From Flavobacteriales bacterium (lineage in GTDB: Bacteria; Bacteroidota; Bacteroidia; Flavobacteriales; CAJXXR01): DNA of 64,000 nt. The DNA lies in the NCBI GenBank assembly GCA_025210805.1, contig JAOAQX010000023.1, forward strand, positions 269,221 to 333,220, given 5' to 3'. Numbering within the stretch: position 1 is the stretch's first letter; every line of letters starts with the position of its first letter. This document shows, in pieces, positions 51,138 through 58,525 of the stretch. The position numbers and the translations under genes were made by a program. The notes beneath the pieces are model-generated. The model saw only the letters and a list, made by a program, of their open reading frames with translations. It was not told the origin of the DNA and made no database searches.

Positions 51138-51698
51138 ATAGCTATTAGAAGAGGTCGAAGAAGAAGACCAGTAAGAGTAGAGAAGAAAGATTTACACAGG
51201 ATAAACAGAAATATCCGTGTACCACAAGTTCGATTGGCAGGAGACAATGTTGAGAACGGAATCATTGATACCCGAAAAGCACTGGAAATTGCCGAAAAAA
51301 TGGAGTTGGATCTTGTTGAGATTGCCCCAAAAGCCAATCCACCTGTTTGTAAAGTAATTGATTACAAAAAATTCCTTTATGATCAGAAGAAAAAGCAAAA
51401 AGAACTCAAGGCAAAAAGTAGTAAGGTAGTCGTAAAAGAAATCCGTTTTGGACCCAACACGGACGAACACGATTATCAGTTTAAGCTCAAACATGCCAAA
51501 AAGTTCTTGGAAGAAGGAGCGAAACTTAAAGCTTACGTTTTCTTCAAAGGTAGAAGTATCCTTTTTAAAGATAAAGGAGAAATTCTACTATTAAAATTCG
51601 CCCAAGAATTGGAAGAATTGGCTAAGGTAGAGCAACTCCCAAAAATGGAAGGTAAACGTATGATTATGATGTTTGCCCCTAAAAAACCGAAGAAGTAG
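51138..51698 (+). CDS. infC: Translation initiation factor IF-3 (non-canonical ATA start)
   Basis: 186 residues if started at ATA 51138, chosen because the expected N-terminus [20 protein letters not shown] and then [20 protein letters not shown] is encoded in frame only from there, and AGGAGG precedes it by 8 bases. A start at the first canonical codon (TTG 51234) would delete the first half of the N-domain. The two IF-3 domains are clear: N-domain to ~[20 protein letters not shown], then linker and C-domain [22 protein letters not shown]-3 keeps ribosomal subunits apart and checks start codons. ATA is disfavoured by IF-3, so autoregulation as in E. coli (AUU) is likely. Confidence 0.9.
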   Translation: MAIRRGRRRRPVRVEKKDLHRINRNIRVPQVRLAGDNVENGIIDTRKALEIAEKMELDLVEIAPKANPPVCKVIDYKKFLYDQKKKQKELKAKSSKVVVKEIRFGPNTDEHDYQFKLKHAKKFLEEGAKLKAYVFFKGRSILFKDKGEILLLKFAQELEELAKVEQLPKMEGKRMIMMFAPKKPKK

Positions 51699-51723
51699 TT
51701 CGAAGTCGCAAAAAGAATAGATT

Positions 51724-51921
51724 ATGCCAAAAATGAAAACAAAATCCAGTGCAAAGAAGCGTTTTAAGCTTACTGCCTCTGGTAAAATCAAAAGAAAGCA
51801 CGCTTTCAAAAGTCATATCTTAACAAAGAAAACGACTAAACAAAAACGTAATTTGACCCAAACTGGTTTGGTTCATGAATCAGACGAGAAGAACATCAAA
51901 TTACAATTGAGACTTAAATAA
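51724..51921 (+). CDS. rpmI: 50S ribosomal protein L35
   Basis: 65 residues, normal size, very basic. It begins with [21 protein letters not shown] and continues [20 protein letters not shown]. It follows infC by 25 bp in the conserved translation operon. Confidence 0.97.
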   Translation: MPKMKTKSSAKKRFKLTASGKIKRKHAFKSHILTKKTTKQKRNLTQTGLVHESDEKNIKLQLRLK

Positions 51922-52023
51922 TTACTGAAATACTTTAAGTCTTTAGGTAAATTCATTAACCATGGAATTAGTACCCCAAGTGAGATGCAATAAACTCCAC
52001 TAATTACAAAAAAAAGAAACATT

Positions 52024-52371
52024 ATGCCAAGATCAGTCAATCATGTTGCCTCTAAGGCACGTAGAAAAAAAATCCTTAAGCTTGCTAAAGGATACTTCGG
52101 AAGAAGAAAGAATGTATATACCGTAGCTAAAAACGCGGTTGAAAAAGGACTTGTATATGCCTACATTGGGCGTAAGCAAAAGAAAAGAAATTTTCGTTCG
52201 CTTTGGATCCAACGTATTAACGCAGGTGCACGTCTTCACGGTATGACCTATTCTACATTTATGGGAGCCGTAAAAGCAGAAGGAATTGAATTAAATCGTA
52301 AGGTACTTGCTGACCTAGCGATGAATCACCCAGAAGCTTTTAAAGCAATCGTAGATCAAGTAAAAAAATAA
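52024..52371 (+). CDS. rplT: 50S ribosomal protein L20
   Basis: 115 residues. It starts [20 protein letters not shown], then [20 protein letters not shown] and [20 protein letters not shown], all L20 signatures. It binds 23S rRNA early in 50S assembly and in other bacteria represses its own operon. The 102-bp gap after rpmI is long for this operon and could hold a control site, but I cannot identify one. Confidence 0.97.
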   Translation: MPRSVNHVASKARRKKILKLAKGYFGRRKNVYTVAKNAVEKGLVYAYIGRKQKKRNFRSLWIQRINAGARLHGMTYSTFMGAVKAEGIELNRKVLADLAMNHPEAFKAIVDQVKK

Positions 52372-52416
52372 TTCTCTAAGTAGATTGTTAACTTAGACTT
52401 CGAACTTTCTTATATA

Positions 52417-52447
52417 AGCCCAGCTCTTTTTGAGTTGGGTTTTTTTA
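52417..52447 (+). terminator. Rho-independent terminator of the translation operon
   Basis: The stem cccagctc / gagttggg with a TTTTT loop is followed by a T-run, 45 bp after rplT. Confidence 0.85.
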
Positions 52448-52448
52448 T

Positions 52449-52547
52449 GGAGCTATTTCCCGCTTTCGGCTTTATCTTTTGTTTTTCTTCAAAAAACAAA
52501 AGGATACCGCCTCTATCGGGGCTAGGGAGATCGTGCAGGGGAAGATA
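52449..52547. repeat. Structured intergenic element with internal hairpin
   Basis: The sequence ggagctatttcccgctttcg, then a hairpin atcttttgttttt / aaaaaacaaaaggat around 52477-52508, then cggggctaggg. I recall very similar elements scattered through flavobacterial intergenic regions, but cannot check this here. It marks the left edge of the accessory island. Confidence 0.5.
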
Positions 52548-52631
52548 AGTCCAACGAAATCTAATAACAATAACCGTATATTATTCGAATATTACACGTA
52601 TAATTATTCGCTTATCCTTCCTTCATAAAAT

Positions 52632-52749
52632 TGTTTTTTGTATCTTAGTCTTATGATATTCAAAAATATAAATAGTACCTCTAGATTCACTTCCAAAACC
52701 TGTTTTTACTGGGCTTTTTGTGTTTTTGATAATGACAGAAAAAGTATAA
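52632..52749 (+). repeat. Leader repeat, copy 1 (upstream of helicase)
   Basis: About 118 bp recognisably similar to 56952-57067, upstream of the SDR gene. Shared blocks are tgttttttgta, atattcaaaaa, attcac, the tttactgg...tttttgtgtttt block and a terminal agtataa. It is probably a promoter-bearing leader carried with each unit. Confidence 0.6.
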
Positions 52750-52759
52750 ACGTATAGAG

Positions 52760-52800
52760 CGTATAAACACACCTATGTTATGCAAGGGTGTGTTTATACG
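52760..52800. repeat. 14-bp perfect inverted repeat (hairpin) before the helicase
   Basis: Arms 52760-52773 and 52787-52800 are perfectly complementary over 14 bp, with a 13-base loop that contains GTTATGC. It is followed directly by GTTGTTGG. No T-run follows, so it is not a terminator. It could be a recombination hairpin or a regulatory structure in the helicase leader. Confidence 0.7.
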
Positions 52801-52830
52801 GTTGTTGGTTGCAATATTGAAAAAAACTTT

Positions 52831-54981
52831 ATGATAGAAAAAAACATAAACGAAAACTTAGTAAAGAAAGATTCTTCAGCAAGGGCTCTTTTGACTTACT
52901 TGTATCAAATAGATGAAGAACTACTATTCGAAAACTCAGCTATCTATCATAATTTTCCTATTTATCCGAATTTAGACTCTGATGATACAATTTCTGCAAA
53001 CGTAATATTCGTTTCAAAAAATTACGGATTATTTATATTCCAAACTATTGAATGTTCTAATCAAGAATTAGATTCGATTGAATATGAAGAAAATTCATTA
53101 GATGACATTGACAGATTAATCTTTGCTAAACTTCTTAAAGAATCACCAATTCTTATTGAAGATAGAAGAAGAAAGACTCTCAAAATTGATATAACATCAA
53201 TTTTATTTTTAAACAATATTCCAAATGATTATCAAATTGAATCTGAATTTGAAATCTGTACTACATTTAATGATATTAGAAAATTAATAATAGATTCAGG
53301 CGAAAACAATGAACTAACTGAATCAGAATATAGAGATTTAAAAGCAACAATAGAAGGTTCAAAAGGAATACCGAAACCTAAGAATAGAAAATTAAAAGAT
53401 AAGTTCGACTTTAAAAACTCTAAAGGAGCAATATTATCTGCAATTGAAAATGAAATTTACAATTTTGATTTAGAGCAAAAAAGAGCAGCTTTATTCATAT
53501 TAGATGGTCCTCAAAGAATTAGAGGTCTAGCCGGTTCTGGAAAAACAGTTATTCTTTCAATGAAAGCTGCTTTAATTCATTTACAAAACCCTGAAGCTAA
53601 TGTTCTCTATACATATTACACTAAAAGTTTAAATGACGTAGTCAAAAATTTAATAACAAGATTTTATAGACAGTTTGCAGATAGAGACCCAAATTGGAAT
53701 AAGATTAATATTATGCACGCTTGGGGAGGAAAGTATTTAGAAGGTGTTTATTATAATGCTAGTAAAAATAATGGAATATCACCTATAAACCTTTCCAAAG
53801 CTAGAGCAAATAACAAAGAACAACCATTTAAATATGTTTGTGAAGAACTGAATAAAAACAGCTTAAAGAAGCAATTTGATTACTGTTTAATCGATGAAGC
53901 ACAAGATTTTCCAAATAGTTTTTATAGAATTTGTAGACAAATAACTTACAAAGACAGAGTTGTATGGGCTTATGACGATTTTCAGAATATTTTAGATATT
54001 GAAATTCAAGATGAGAAAGAAACTTTTGGAAAAGACGAAGAAGGAAAATATTTTATAGACTTTTCAAGAAGTGAGGACAAATTACAAGACTTGATATTAC
54101 ATATTTGTTATCGTAATCCAAGAAAAATTTTGATAACTGCGTTTGCTCTAGGTCTTGGTATTTATAATAAAAATAAAAAGGACAATCCTAAAATTATTCA
54201 ACGATTAGAGAGCAATGACCATTGGGAAAGCTTAGGATTTAAAGTTAATAGAGGAGATTCAGCAGATAAATCTCAAATGGAAATTGAGAGACCAATTCAT
54301 AATAGTGCTTCTATTAAAAATGAGATGTTGAGTGATGATGAGATTATTGAAATTTTAAAATTTGATGAATTCAGAAAAGAGTTGGATTACATTGTTGAGT
54401 CAATCTTAAAAGACTTAACTCAAGAATTGAAGCCTGAAGATATTAGCGTTGTGTGTATGGATAACATAAACGTCAAAAAATATTTCGATTACATTGAAAA
54501 AAAACTAGAGCTAAATGGTGTTAGTAGTTTCAACCTATTAAAGGTTTCAAGCAGTAATAAGTTTTTTAAAGTACAAGACCACGTTACTTTAAGTACTATT
54601 TATAATGCTAAAGGAAATGAAACTGGAAAAGTATATATCGTTGGAATTGATTCAGTTTTTCAAGAAAAAGATGATATAACTGAAAGAAATAAAATTTTCA
54701 CAGCCCTTACTAGAAGTTTAGGTTGGGTTACTTTGACTGGAGTAGGAGATTCTATTGATTATTGCATCAATGAAATTACTACACTAAGAAATAATGATTA
54801 TAAATTAATATTTAAACAACCTAGTGAAAGGGATGTAAGAACAGTTAGGCAAGGAATTAATAAAAAGCAAAAACTATTAAATAAGTTAGAACGATTAGCA
54901 GATGATTTAGTTAAAGAAACTGATTTATCAAAAGATGAGATTGTTGAGCAGTTGAAAATTAAATTCTTAGATAAAAAATGA
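52831..54981 (+). CDS. UvrD/Rep-like superfamily 1 helicase (putative defence gene)
   Basis: 716 residues from the ATG at 52831; an ATG 17 codons upstream lies inside the palindrome and is unlikely. The N-terminal ~220 residues are acidic and match no domain I know (nuclease-like NERD or sensor role possible). The helicase core has Walker A GLAGSGKT (232-239), Walker B DEAQD (355-359), motif III-like VVWAYDDFQNI, YNAKGNE near 591 (motif V) and TALTRS near 624 (motif VI with Arg finger). Its TGA overlaps the next ATG (ATGA), so it is translationally coupled to the DUF2290-like gene. The AT-rich codon use differs from nearby housekeeping genes. Confidence 0.82.
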   Translation: MIEKNINENLVKKDSSARALLTYLYQIDEELLFENSAIYHNFPIYPNLDSDDTISANVIFVSKNYGLFIFQTIECSNQELDSIEYEENSLDDIDRLIFAKLLKESPILIEDRRRKTLKIDITSILFLNNIPNDYQIESEFEICTTFNDIRKLIIDSGENNELTESEYRDLKATIEGSKGIPKPKNRKLKDKFDFKNSKGAILSAIENEIYNFDLEQKRAALFILDGPQRIRGLAGSGKTVILSMKAALIHLQNPEANVLYTYYTKSLNDVVKNLITRFYRQFADRDPNWNKINIMHAWGGKYLEGVYYNASKNNGISPINLSKARANNKEQPFKYVCEELNKNSLKKQFDYCLIDEAQDFPNSFYRICRQITYKDRVVWAYDDFQNILDIEIQDEKETFGKDEEGKYFIDFSRSEDKLQDLILHICYRNPRKILITAFALGLGIYNKNKKDNPKIIQRLESNDHWESLGFKVNRGDSADKSQMEIERPIHNSASIKNEMLSDDEIIEILKFDEFRKELDYIVESILKDLTQELKPEDISVVCMDNINVKKYFDYIEKKLELNGVSSFNLLKVSSSNKFFKVQDHVTLSTIYNAKGNETGKVYIVGIDSVFQEKDDITERNKIFTALTRSLGWVTLTGVGDSIDYCINEITTLRNNDYKLIFKQPSERDVRTVRQGINKKQKLLNKLERLADDLVKETDLSKDEIVEQLKIKFLDKK

Positions 54982-55691
54982 CAGAAGCCAATTTTAATAT
55001 TTCATTTTCAAAAATAGAAAAAACCCTTAAATCCTTTAATCTTTTCAAGATGAGAGGAATTAAAAATTTGAAAAATGACGGAGTAACAGACGAATTTAAA
55101 AAAGCTTCATTAGGCAATAAATATTATGAAGCATATAAGACTGGATTAGAAAATTACGACTTTGACTTCTTACTTGATGATGAGTCATATTTTCAATTTC
55201 AATTTTCTATTAAAGAAGGTATTTTAGAAATTAGATATTCATTTTTTCAAAACCCTTTTGAATACCTAACATATGAAGAATATTTAGCTAATGAAATTGG
55301 CCTAGATGAAATTGAAGAATCTATTGAAAGTATAGGTAGTTTATTTGAGATAGAATATAATCAATTTTTAAATGAACAAGACCTATCATCAAATTATTCT
55401 ACAATTAGATATGATTCGGATTTTAAAAATTACAAACCTATATTACATTCTGTATCACATATACACATTGGTCATTTGAGCAATATTAGAATTCCCATTG
55501 ACAAAATACTTTCTCCATTAAGATTTGTTCTATTTACAATCAAGCACATTTACTACCACAATTGGAAAGATAAACTAGAAAATAACAAAGAGGAATTGAT
55601 GTCAATGCTGACTGATTGTGTTAGTGGAGAACAAAATTTAGAAAATCAATTTTGGGATAACGATGAGAAGATTGAATTGCATTTACGTTAA
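54978..55691 (+). CDS. DUF2290-like protein, partner of the helicase
   Basis: 237 residues, soluble, acidic. The C-terminal half has the pattern I associate with DUF2290: HSVSHIHIGHLSNIRIPIDK, then ILSPLRFVLFTIKHIYYHNW. The N-terminal half is mixed alpha/beta with YFQFQFSIKEGILEIRYSFF. No catalytic motif is evident, although the HxHxGH group could bind metal. It overlaps the helicase by 4 bp, so the two are expected to act together. Function unknown; a sensor or effector subunit of a defence complex is a hypothesis. Confidence 0.65.
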   Translation: MTEANFNISFSKIEKTLKSFNLFKMRGIKNLKNDGVTDEFKKASLGNKYYEAYKTGLENYDFDFLLDDESYFQFQFSIKEGILEIRYSFFQNPFEYLTYEEYLANEIGLDEIEESIESIGSLFEIEYNQFLNEQDLSSNYSTIRYDSDFKNYKPILHSVSHIHIGHLSNIRIPIDKILSPLRFVLFTIKHIYYHNWKDKLENNKEELMSMLTDCVSGEQNLENQFWDNDEKIELHLR

Positions 55692-55707
55692 AATACTGCA
55701 ACCAATT

Positions 55708-55772
55708 ACTAAGTCTTCGGATTGCTCGCAGAGCAAAATCTGAAGATCCCGAAACATCGGGATTAACTAAAA
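55708..55772 (+). repeat. Double-hairpin repeat, copy 1
   Basis: 65 bp with two stem-loops: cttcggatt / aatctgaag (one G-T pair) enclosing gctc-gca-gagc, then atcccga / tcgggat. It is bounded by ACTAA on both sides. About 91% identical to 56862-56927, and both copies sit two bases after a unit-specific 9-mer following the last ORF of a unit. Confidence 0.85.
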
Positions 55773-55789
55773 ACCAAGCTGTTGTACCT

Positions 55790-55900
55790 ATTACTTACTA
55801 AATATTCAATTAGTTCACTTTGTTCATAATTGACTTTTAGTAATGTATCGGCATTATTCCTTGAATTAATTTATTTTTAACATCAAAATAGTATAAAATG
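55790..55900 (-). repeat. Dispersed hairpin repeat, copy 2
   Basis: Homologous to 39722-39829. Stem arms are 55795-55803 and 55835-55843. The G-C pair in the stem of copy 1 is A-T here, so pairing is preserved. Its right end lies inside the recombinase remnant. Confidence 0.75.
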
Positions 55901-56054
55901 CAAAGCCATGTGAGCCAAGCATCTACCATAATTGCTAACCGTACTCTGACTCTTTCCTGCTAATTCGTAATGCCGTCTTAGCTTTACAAAATTCCTAGAA
56001 AAGGAGGCTACTATCCTACTGGCTTTGTCTACTAAAAGTTCTCTTTTTTTTCAT
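55883..56054 (-). pseudogene. Tyrosine recombinase/integrase N-terminal remnant
   Basis: The reverse strand encodes, in one frame, ELLVDKASRIVASF, SRNFVKLRRHYELAGKSQST and VSNYGRCLAHMALHF, then hits a stop. This resembles the N-terminal SAM-like core-binding domain of phage/XerCD-type integrases found in Bacteroidota mobile elements. The ATG at 56054 is in a different frame (a +1 shift at an A-run), and the catalytic domain is absent, so the gene is dead. It is the only recombinase trace in the island. Confidence 0.55.
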
Positions 56055-56139
56055 AATCGGTAATTTTAACTTTCTTAAAATTAGAGAATTTTGTAGTTTT
56101 ATATACTTTTAAGAAAAAGCTACCCGTGAAACGGGTTTA

Positions 56140-56192
56140 GTTCAACACAATGCAAACGGAATTAAAACGTCCGCTTGCATTAAACGTTGTAG
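56140..56192 (+). other. attC-like recombination site
   Basis: Architecture: gttcaac (56140-56146, fits RYYYAAC); aatgcaaacgga (56149-56160); a 9-base loop; tccgcttgcatt (56170-56181); gttgtag (56186-56192, G-TT core). The inner arms pair over 11 of 12 positions, CAAC pairs with GTTG, and short unpaired spacers separate the boxes, as in integron attC hairpins. The GTTRRRY consensus is only partly met. It directly precedes the ORF at 56206. Confidence 0.5.
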
Positions 56193-56205
56193 TCAATTAA
56201 GGAAA

Positions 56206-56853
56206 ATGAGTAATAAAGGAAAAAGTCATAACAAGAAATGGTTAATCTCACGCTTAAAAACTTCTGGAAGTAAAAGAAGATATGTGATTGATGGTGACTA
56301 TTCTGATACTCGAAATTCAAAAAAAAATAAAGATTGGGAAAACCTTCCTTCTTATGAGGGAATGGGGAAAAGTTTTAAATTCTTTAATAGCAAAATAAAC
56401 TACGGTCTTTTAGTCAGATTTCTTCGTGGTAAAGTTGGAAATGATTGGAATGAGGTTAGTAAAGAAATTCAAGATAGAATACCGACAGACCTTTTAGAAT
56501 ATAAAGATTGCGTAAAGTGGTTCGTATCAGACTTAATAGAAAAACGTGAAGATGGACTTTGGGACAAAAGAGAACAAAAATATATAAGACTTGAACTAAA
56601 CGAACCTTTTGATTGGAAACTTTATACCTCAAAGGAATTTTATGTCGACCCAGAAACTAATAGACTAACAAGAATTAAAGACTTTCCCTCGAACCGAAAA
56701 ACTAAAGGGATGAACAATGAACAATTGAGGGCATTTCGTGAAAAAGAAAAAAACATGAAGTTAAAAAAAAAGGAAACTATTAAAACAGAAAAAAAGCAAA
56801 TTGAAAACAAAACGAAAGAGCTATTAAAGAAAAATAAAGATCAAGAAAACTGA
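56206..56853 (+). CDS. Conserved-looking hypothetical protein (cassette cargo)
   Basis: 215 residues, basic, no signal peptide. The middle contains NYGLLVRFLRGKVGNDWNEV, SKEIQDRIP and VKWFVSDL; the pattern L-x2-F-L-x3-V-G-x2-W-x2-V recalls a family of uncharacterised proteins I have seen in Planctomycetes and others, without known function. The C-terminal 50 residues are a Lys/Glu coiled coil. An inverted 9-bp repeat brackets the gene: ttgtagtca (56187-56195) before the start and tgactacaa (56851-56859) overlapping the stop. Confidence 0.6.
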   Translation: MSNKGKSHNKKWLISRLKTSGSKRRYVIDGDYSDTRNSKKNKDWENLPSYEGMGKSFKFFNSKINYGLLVRFLRGKVGNDWNEVSKEIQDRIPTDLLEYKDCVKWFVSDLIEKREDGLWDKREQKYIRLELNEPFDWKLYTSKEFYVDPETNRLTRIKDFPSNRKTKGMNNEQLRAFREKEKNMKLKKKETIKTEKKQIENKTKELLKKNKDQEN

Positions 56854-56861
56854 CTACAATA

Positions 56862-56927
56862 ACTAAGTCTTCGGATTACTCACAGAGCAAAATCTGAAGC
56901 CCCCGAAAACATCGGGATTGACTAAAA
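56862..56927 (+). repeat. Double-hairpin repeat, copy 2
   Basis: 66 bp, differing from 55708-55772 by five substitutions and one inserted A. Both stem-loops are preserved, as are the flanking ACTAA motifs. It lies 8 bp after the stop of the 56206 ORF. Confidence 0.85.
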
Positions 56928-56951
56928 CGCACAGCGTATTCTCAATAACAA

Positions 56952-57067
56952 TGTTTTTTGTACCTTGCTTTTTAATATTCAAAAACATGAATAAACCACT
57001 AAATTCACCTTCATATTTGTGTATTTACTGGTGTTTTTGTGTTTTGATTCTAACTTATAAAGTATAA
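56952..57067 (+). repeat. Leader repeat, copy 2 (upstream of SDR gene)
   Basis: About 116 bp similar to 52632-52749; it ends 3 bp before the SDR ATG. The two genes served by the repeat are unrelated, so the leader moves or is conserved independently of cargo. Confidence 0.6.
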
Positions 57068-57070
57068 GGA

Positions 57071-57784
57071 ATGACACAAATAAAAGATAGTACAATTTTA
57101 ATAACAGGTGCAGATGGAGGAATAGGAATAGCACTTGTTAAAGAGTGTTTAGTTCAAGGTGCAAAGAAAATTTATGCCACAGGCTTGAAATTGGAAAATT
57201 TGAATCAGACATTTAGAGATGTTGAAAAAGTAGTTCCAGTTGAATTAGATGTAACAAACTCTGAACGGATAAAAGAGTGTGCCGAATTATGTGCCGATAC
57301 AAACTTGTTAATTAATAATGCTGGAGTAGAATTTAAGATCCCTTTCATTGCAGAAAAAAGTAGCCAAGCAGCATTAATGGAAATGAAAGTAAATTATATC
57401 GCATTAATTGAAATGATTAATTCGTTTATTCCGAATCTTGAAAAACTAAATCATGCTGGCATAGTGAATATTCTATCTCTTGGCGCTCTTGCAATTGTAA
57501 AAAGATTAGGAACTTATTGTGCTTCAAAATCAGCCGCTCATGTTTTAACAGAAACAATTAGAGAAGAATTAGAAGAAAAAAACATTAAAGTAATGGCAAC
57601 ATATATCGGATACGTAGACACTAGCATGGTCCCAGAAGAAACAAAAACAGAAAAATCGACACCTAAAAATATTGCGATAGGAATATGTGAAGGAATTAAT
57701 AAAAATGAAAGTCATATTTACCCAGATAAAACAACTAAGAATTATATAGAAAAATACCCGATAAAGACCGTATTTTATGAATAA
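57071..57784 (+). CDS. Short-chain dehydrogenase/reductase (SDR)
   Basis: 237 residues, classical SDR. Cofactor motif TGADGGIG (13-20; TGxxxGxG), NNAG near residue 80, and catalytic YCASK with the preceding Ser in ILSLGAL. The acidic residue pattern after strand 2 does not settle NAD versus NADP. The substrate is unknown. It sits in the accessory island and is not closely similar to the SDR at 59649. Confidence 0.82.
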   Translation: MTQIKDSTILITGADGGIGIALVKECLVQGAKKIYATGLKLENLNQTFRDVEKVVPVELDVTNSERIKECAELCADTNLLINNAGVEFKIPFIAEKSSQAALMEMKVNYIALIEMINSFIPNLEKLNHAGIVNILSLGALAIVKRLGTYCASKSAAHVLTETIREELEEKNIKVMATYIGYVDTSMVPEETKTEKSTPKNIAIGICEGINKNESHIYPDKTTKNYIEKYPIKTVFYE

Positions 57785-57956
57785 CAACTACTGACTAAAG
57801 GAAGAGTGTGGACTATTCATAAACCTAAACTCAGTAGCCTCTATCCCGAAAATTTGTGGAGAACAATAAGCGATAAATCATTCAACTAGAATCTGACAAA
57901 CTATTAATTCGACACAAGACAACTCATTATCAAGTTTTTACAAAAAAAGCAAACAT

Positions 57957-58478
57957 TTGGCTGAACACAAAAAAATAGGATTGAATAAAGAGAATTTAAA
58001 AATAACCCTGATTCTTACTCTAATTCCAACATTTGTATTTGCAAATGCTGGCTCGCCAATGATGTGGTTTGGAATATTACATTCACTGCTTTTGAATTCA
58101 CTTATTGGGTTTTATGAAAGTAAATATTTAGAGAAAAATGAAATCGAAAATAGAATGTGGCTGATAATTATTGGAAACTATTTTTCGATGTTTATTGGAT
58201 TTTATTATATAGCTCCATATTTTTCAACTATAACAGGAAATATTGATTTTTGGGGAGGAAGTACAAGTCACGGGAATTATGAATTAAACGGATTCATATT
58301 TGGAATGTTAGCCTCATTTGTTGCTACATTGATTTTGGAATTGCCATTTTATTTGTTGTCAGTGAAAGAAATTGAGAAAAGAAAAAAAGGAATTTGGACT
58401 TATCTAGAAGCAAATTCCATATCGAATTTAGTTATGTTTTTAATTTATTTTATGATTGTAGCTGGAGGAAGCAGATAG
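57957..58478 (+). CDS. Predicted four-helix membrane protein
   Basis: 173 residues from TTG; no ATG lies near the N-terminus and the frame stays open for a short distance upstream, so the start is uncertain. Four hydrophobic segments: ILTLIPTFVFA, LIIIGNYFSMFIGFYYIA, GMLASFVATLILELPFYLL, NLVMFLIYFMIVAGG. A short acidic/charged loop carries WGGSTSHGNYELNG. I recognise no family. Accessory-island gene. Confidence 0.55.
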   Translation: MAEHKKIGLNKENLKITLILTLIPTFVFANAGSPMMWFGILHSLLLNSLIGFYESKYLEKNEIENRMWLIIIGNYFSMFIGFYYIAPYFSTITGNIDFWGGSTSHGNYELNGFIFGMLASFVATLILELPFYLLSVKEIEKRKKGIWTYLEANSISNLVMFLIYFMIVAGGSR

Positions 58479-58525
58479 AAACTAACGAGCTTTAATACAG
58501 TTGTATAAAAAAATTTAGATAAATA

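Larger units (their letters stand above)
52372..52830. other. Intergenic junction: rplT terminator, then start of the accessory island
   Basis: Holds in order the rplT terminator, a conserved-looking inverted element (52449-52547), the leader repeat (52632-52749) and a 14-bp perfect palindrome (52760-52800), each listed separately. No gene is seen on either strand. Confidence 0.6.
55692..56205. other. 514-bp intergenic region rich in repeats and recombination remnants
   Basis: In order: terminal 9-mer (55697-55705), double-hairpin repeat copy 1 (55708-55772), dispersed hairpin repeat copy 2 (55790-55900), a decayed tyrosine-recombinase fragment (55883-56054, reverse) and an attC-like site (56140-56192). 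No intact gene. Confidence 0.7.

Noticed and set aside
52780..52830. Upstream ATG start for the helicase
   Set aside because: It would place the first codons inside the 14-bp palindrome and add CVYTVVGCN-like sequence; the ATG at 52831 gives a more natural N-terminus.
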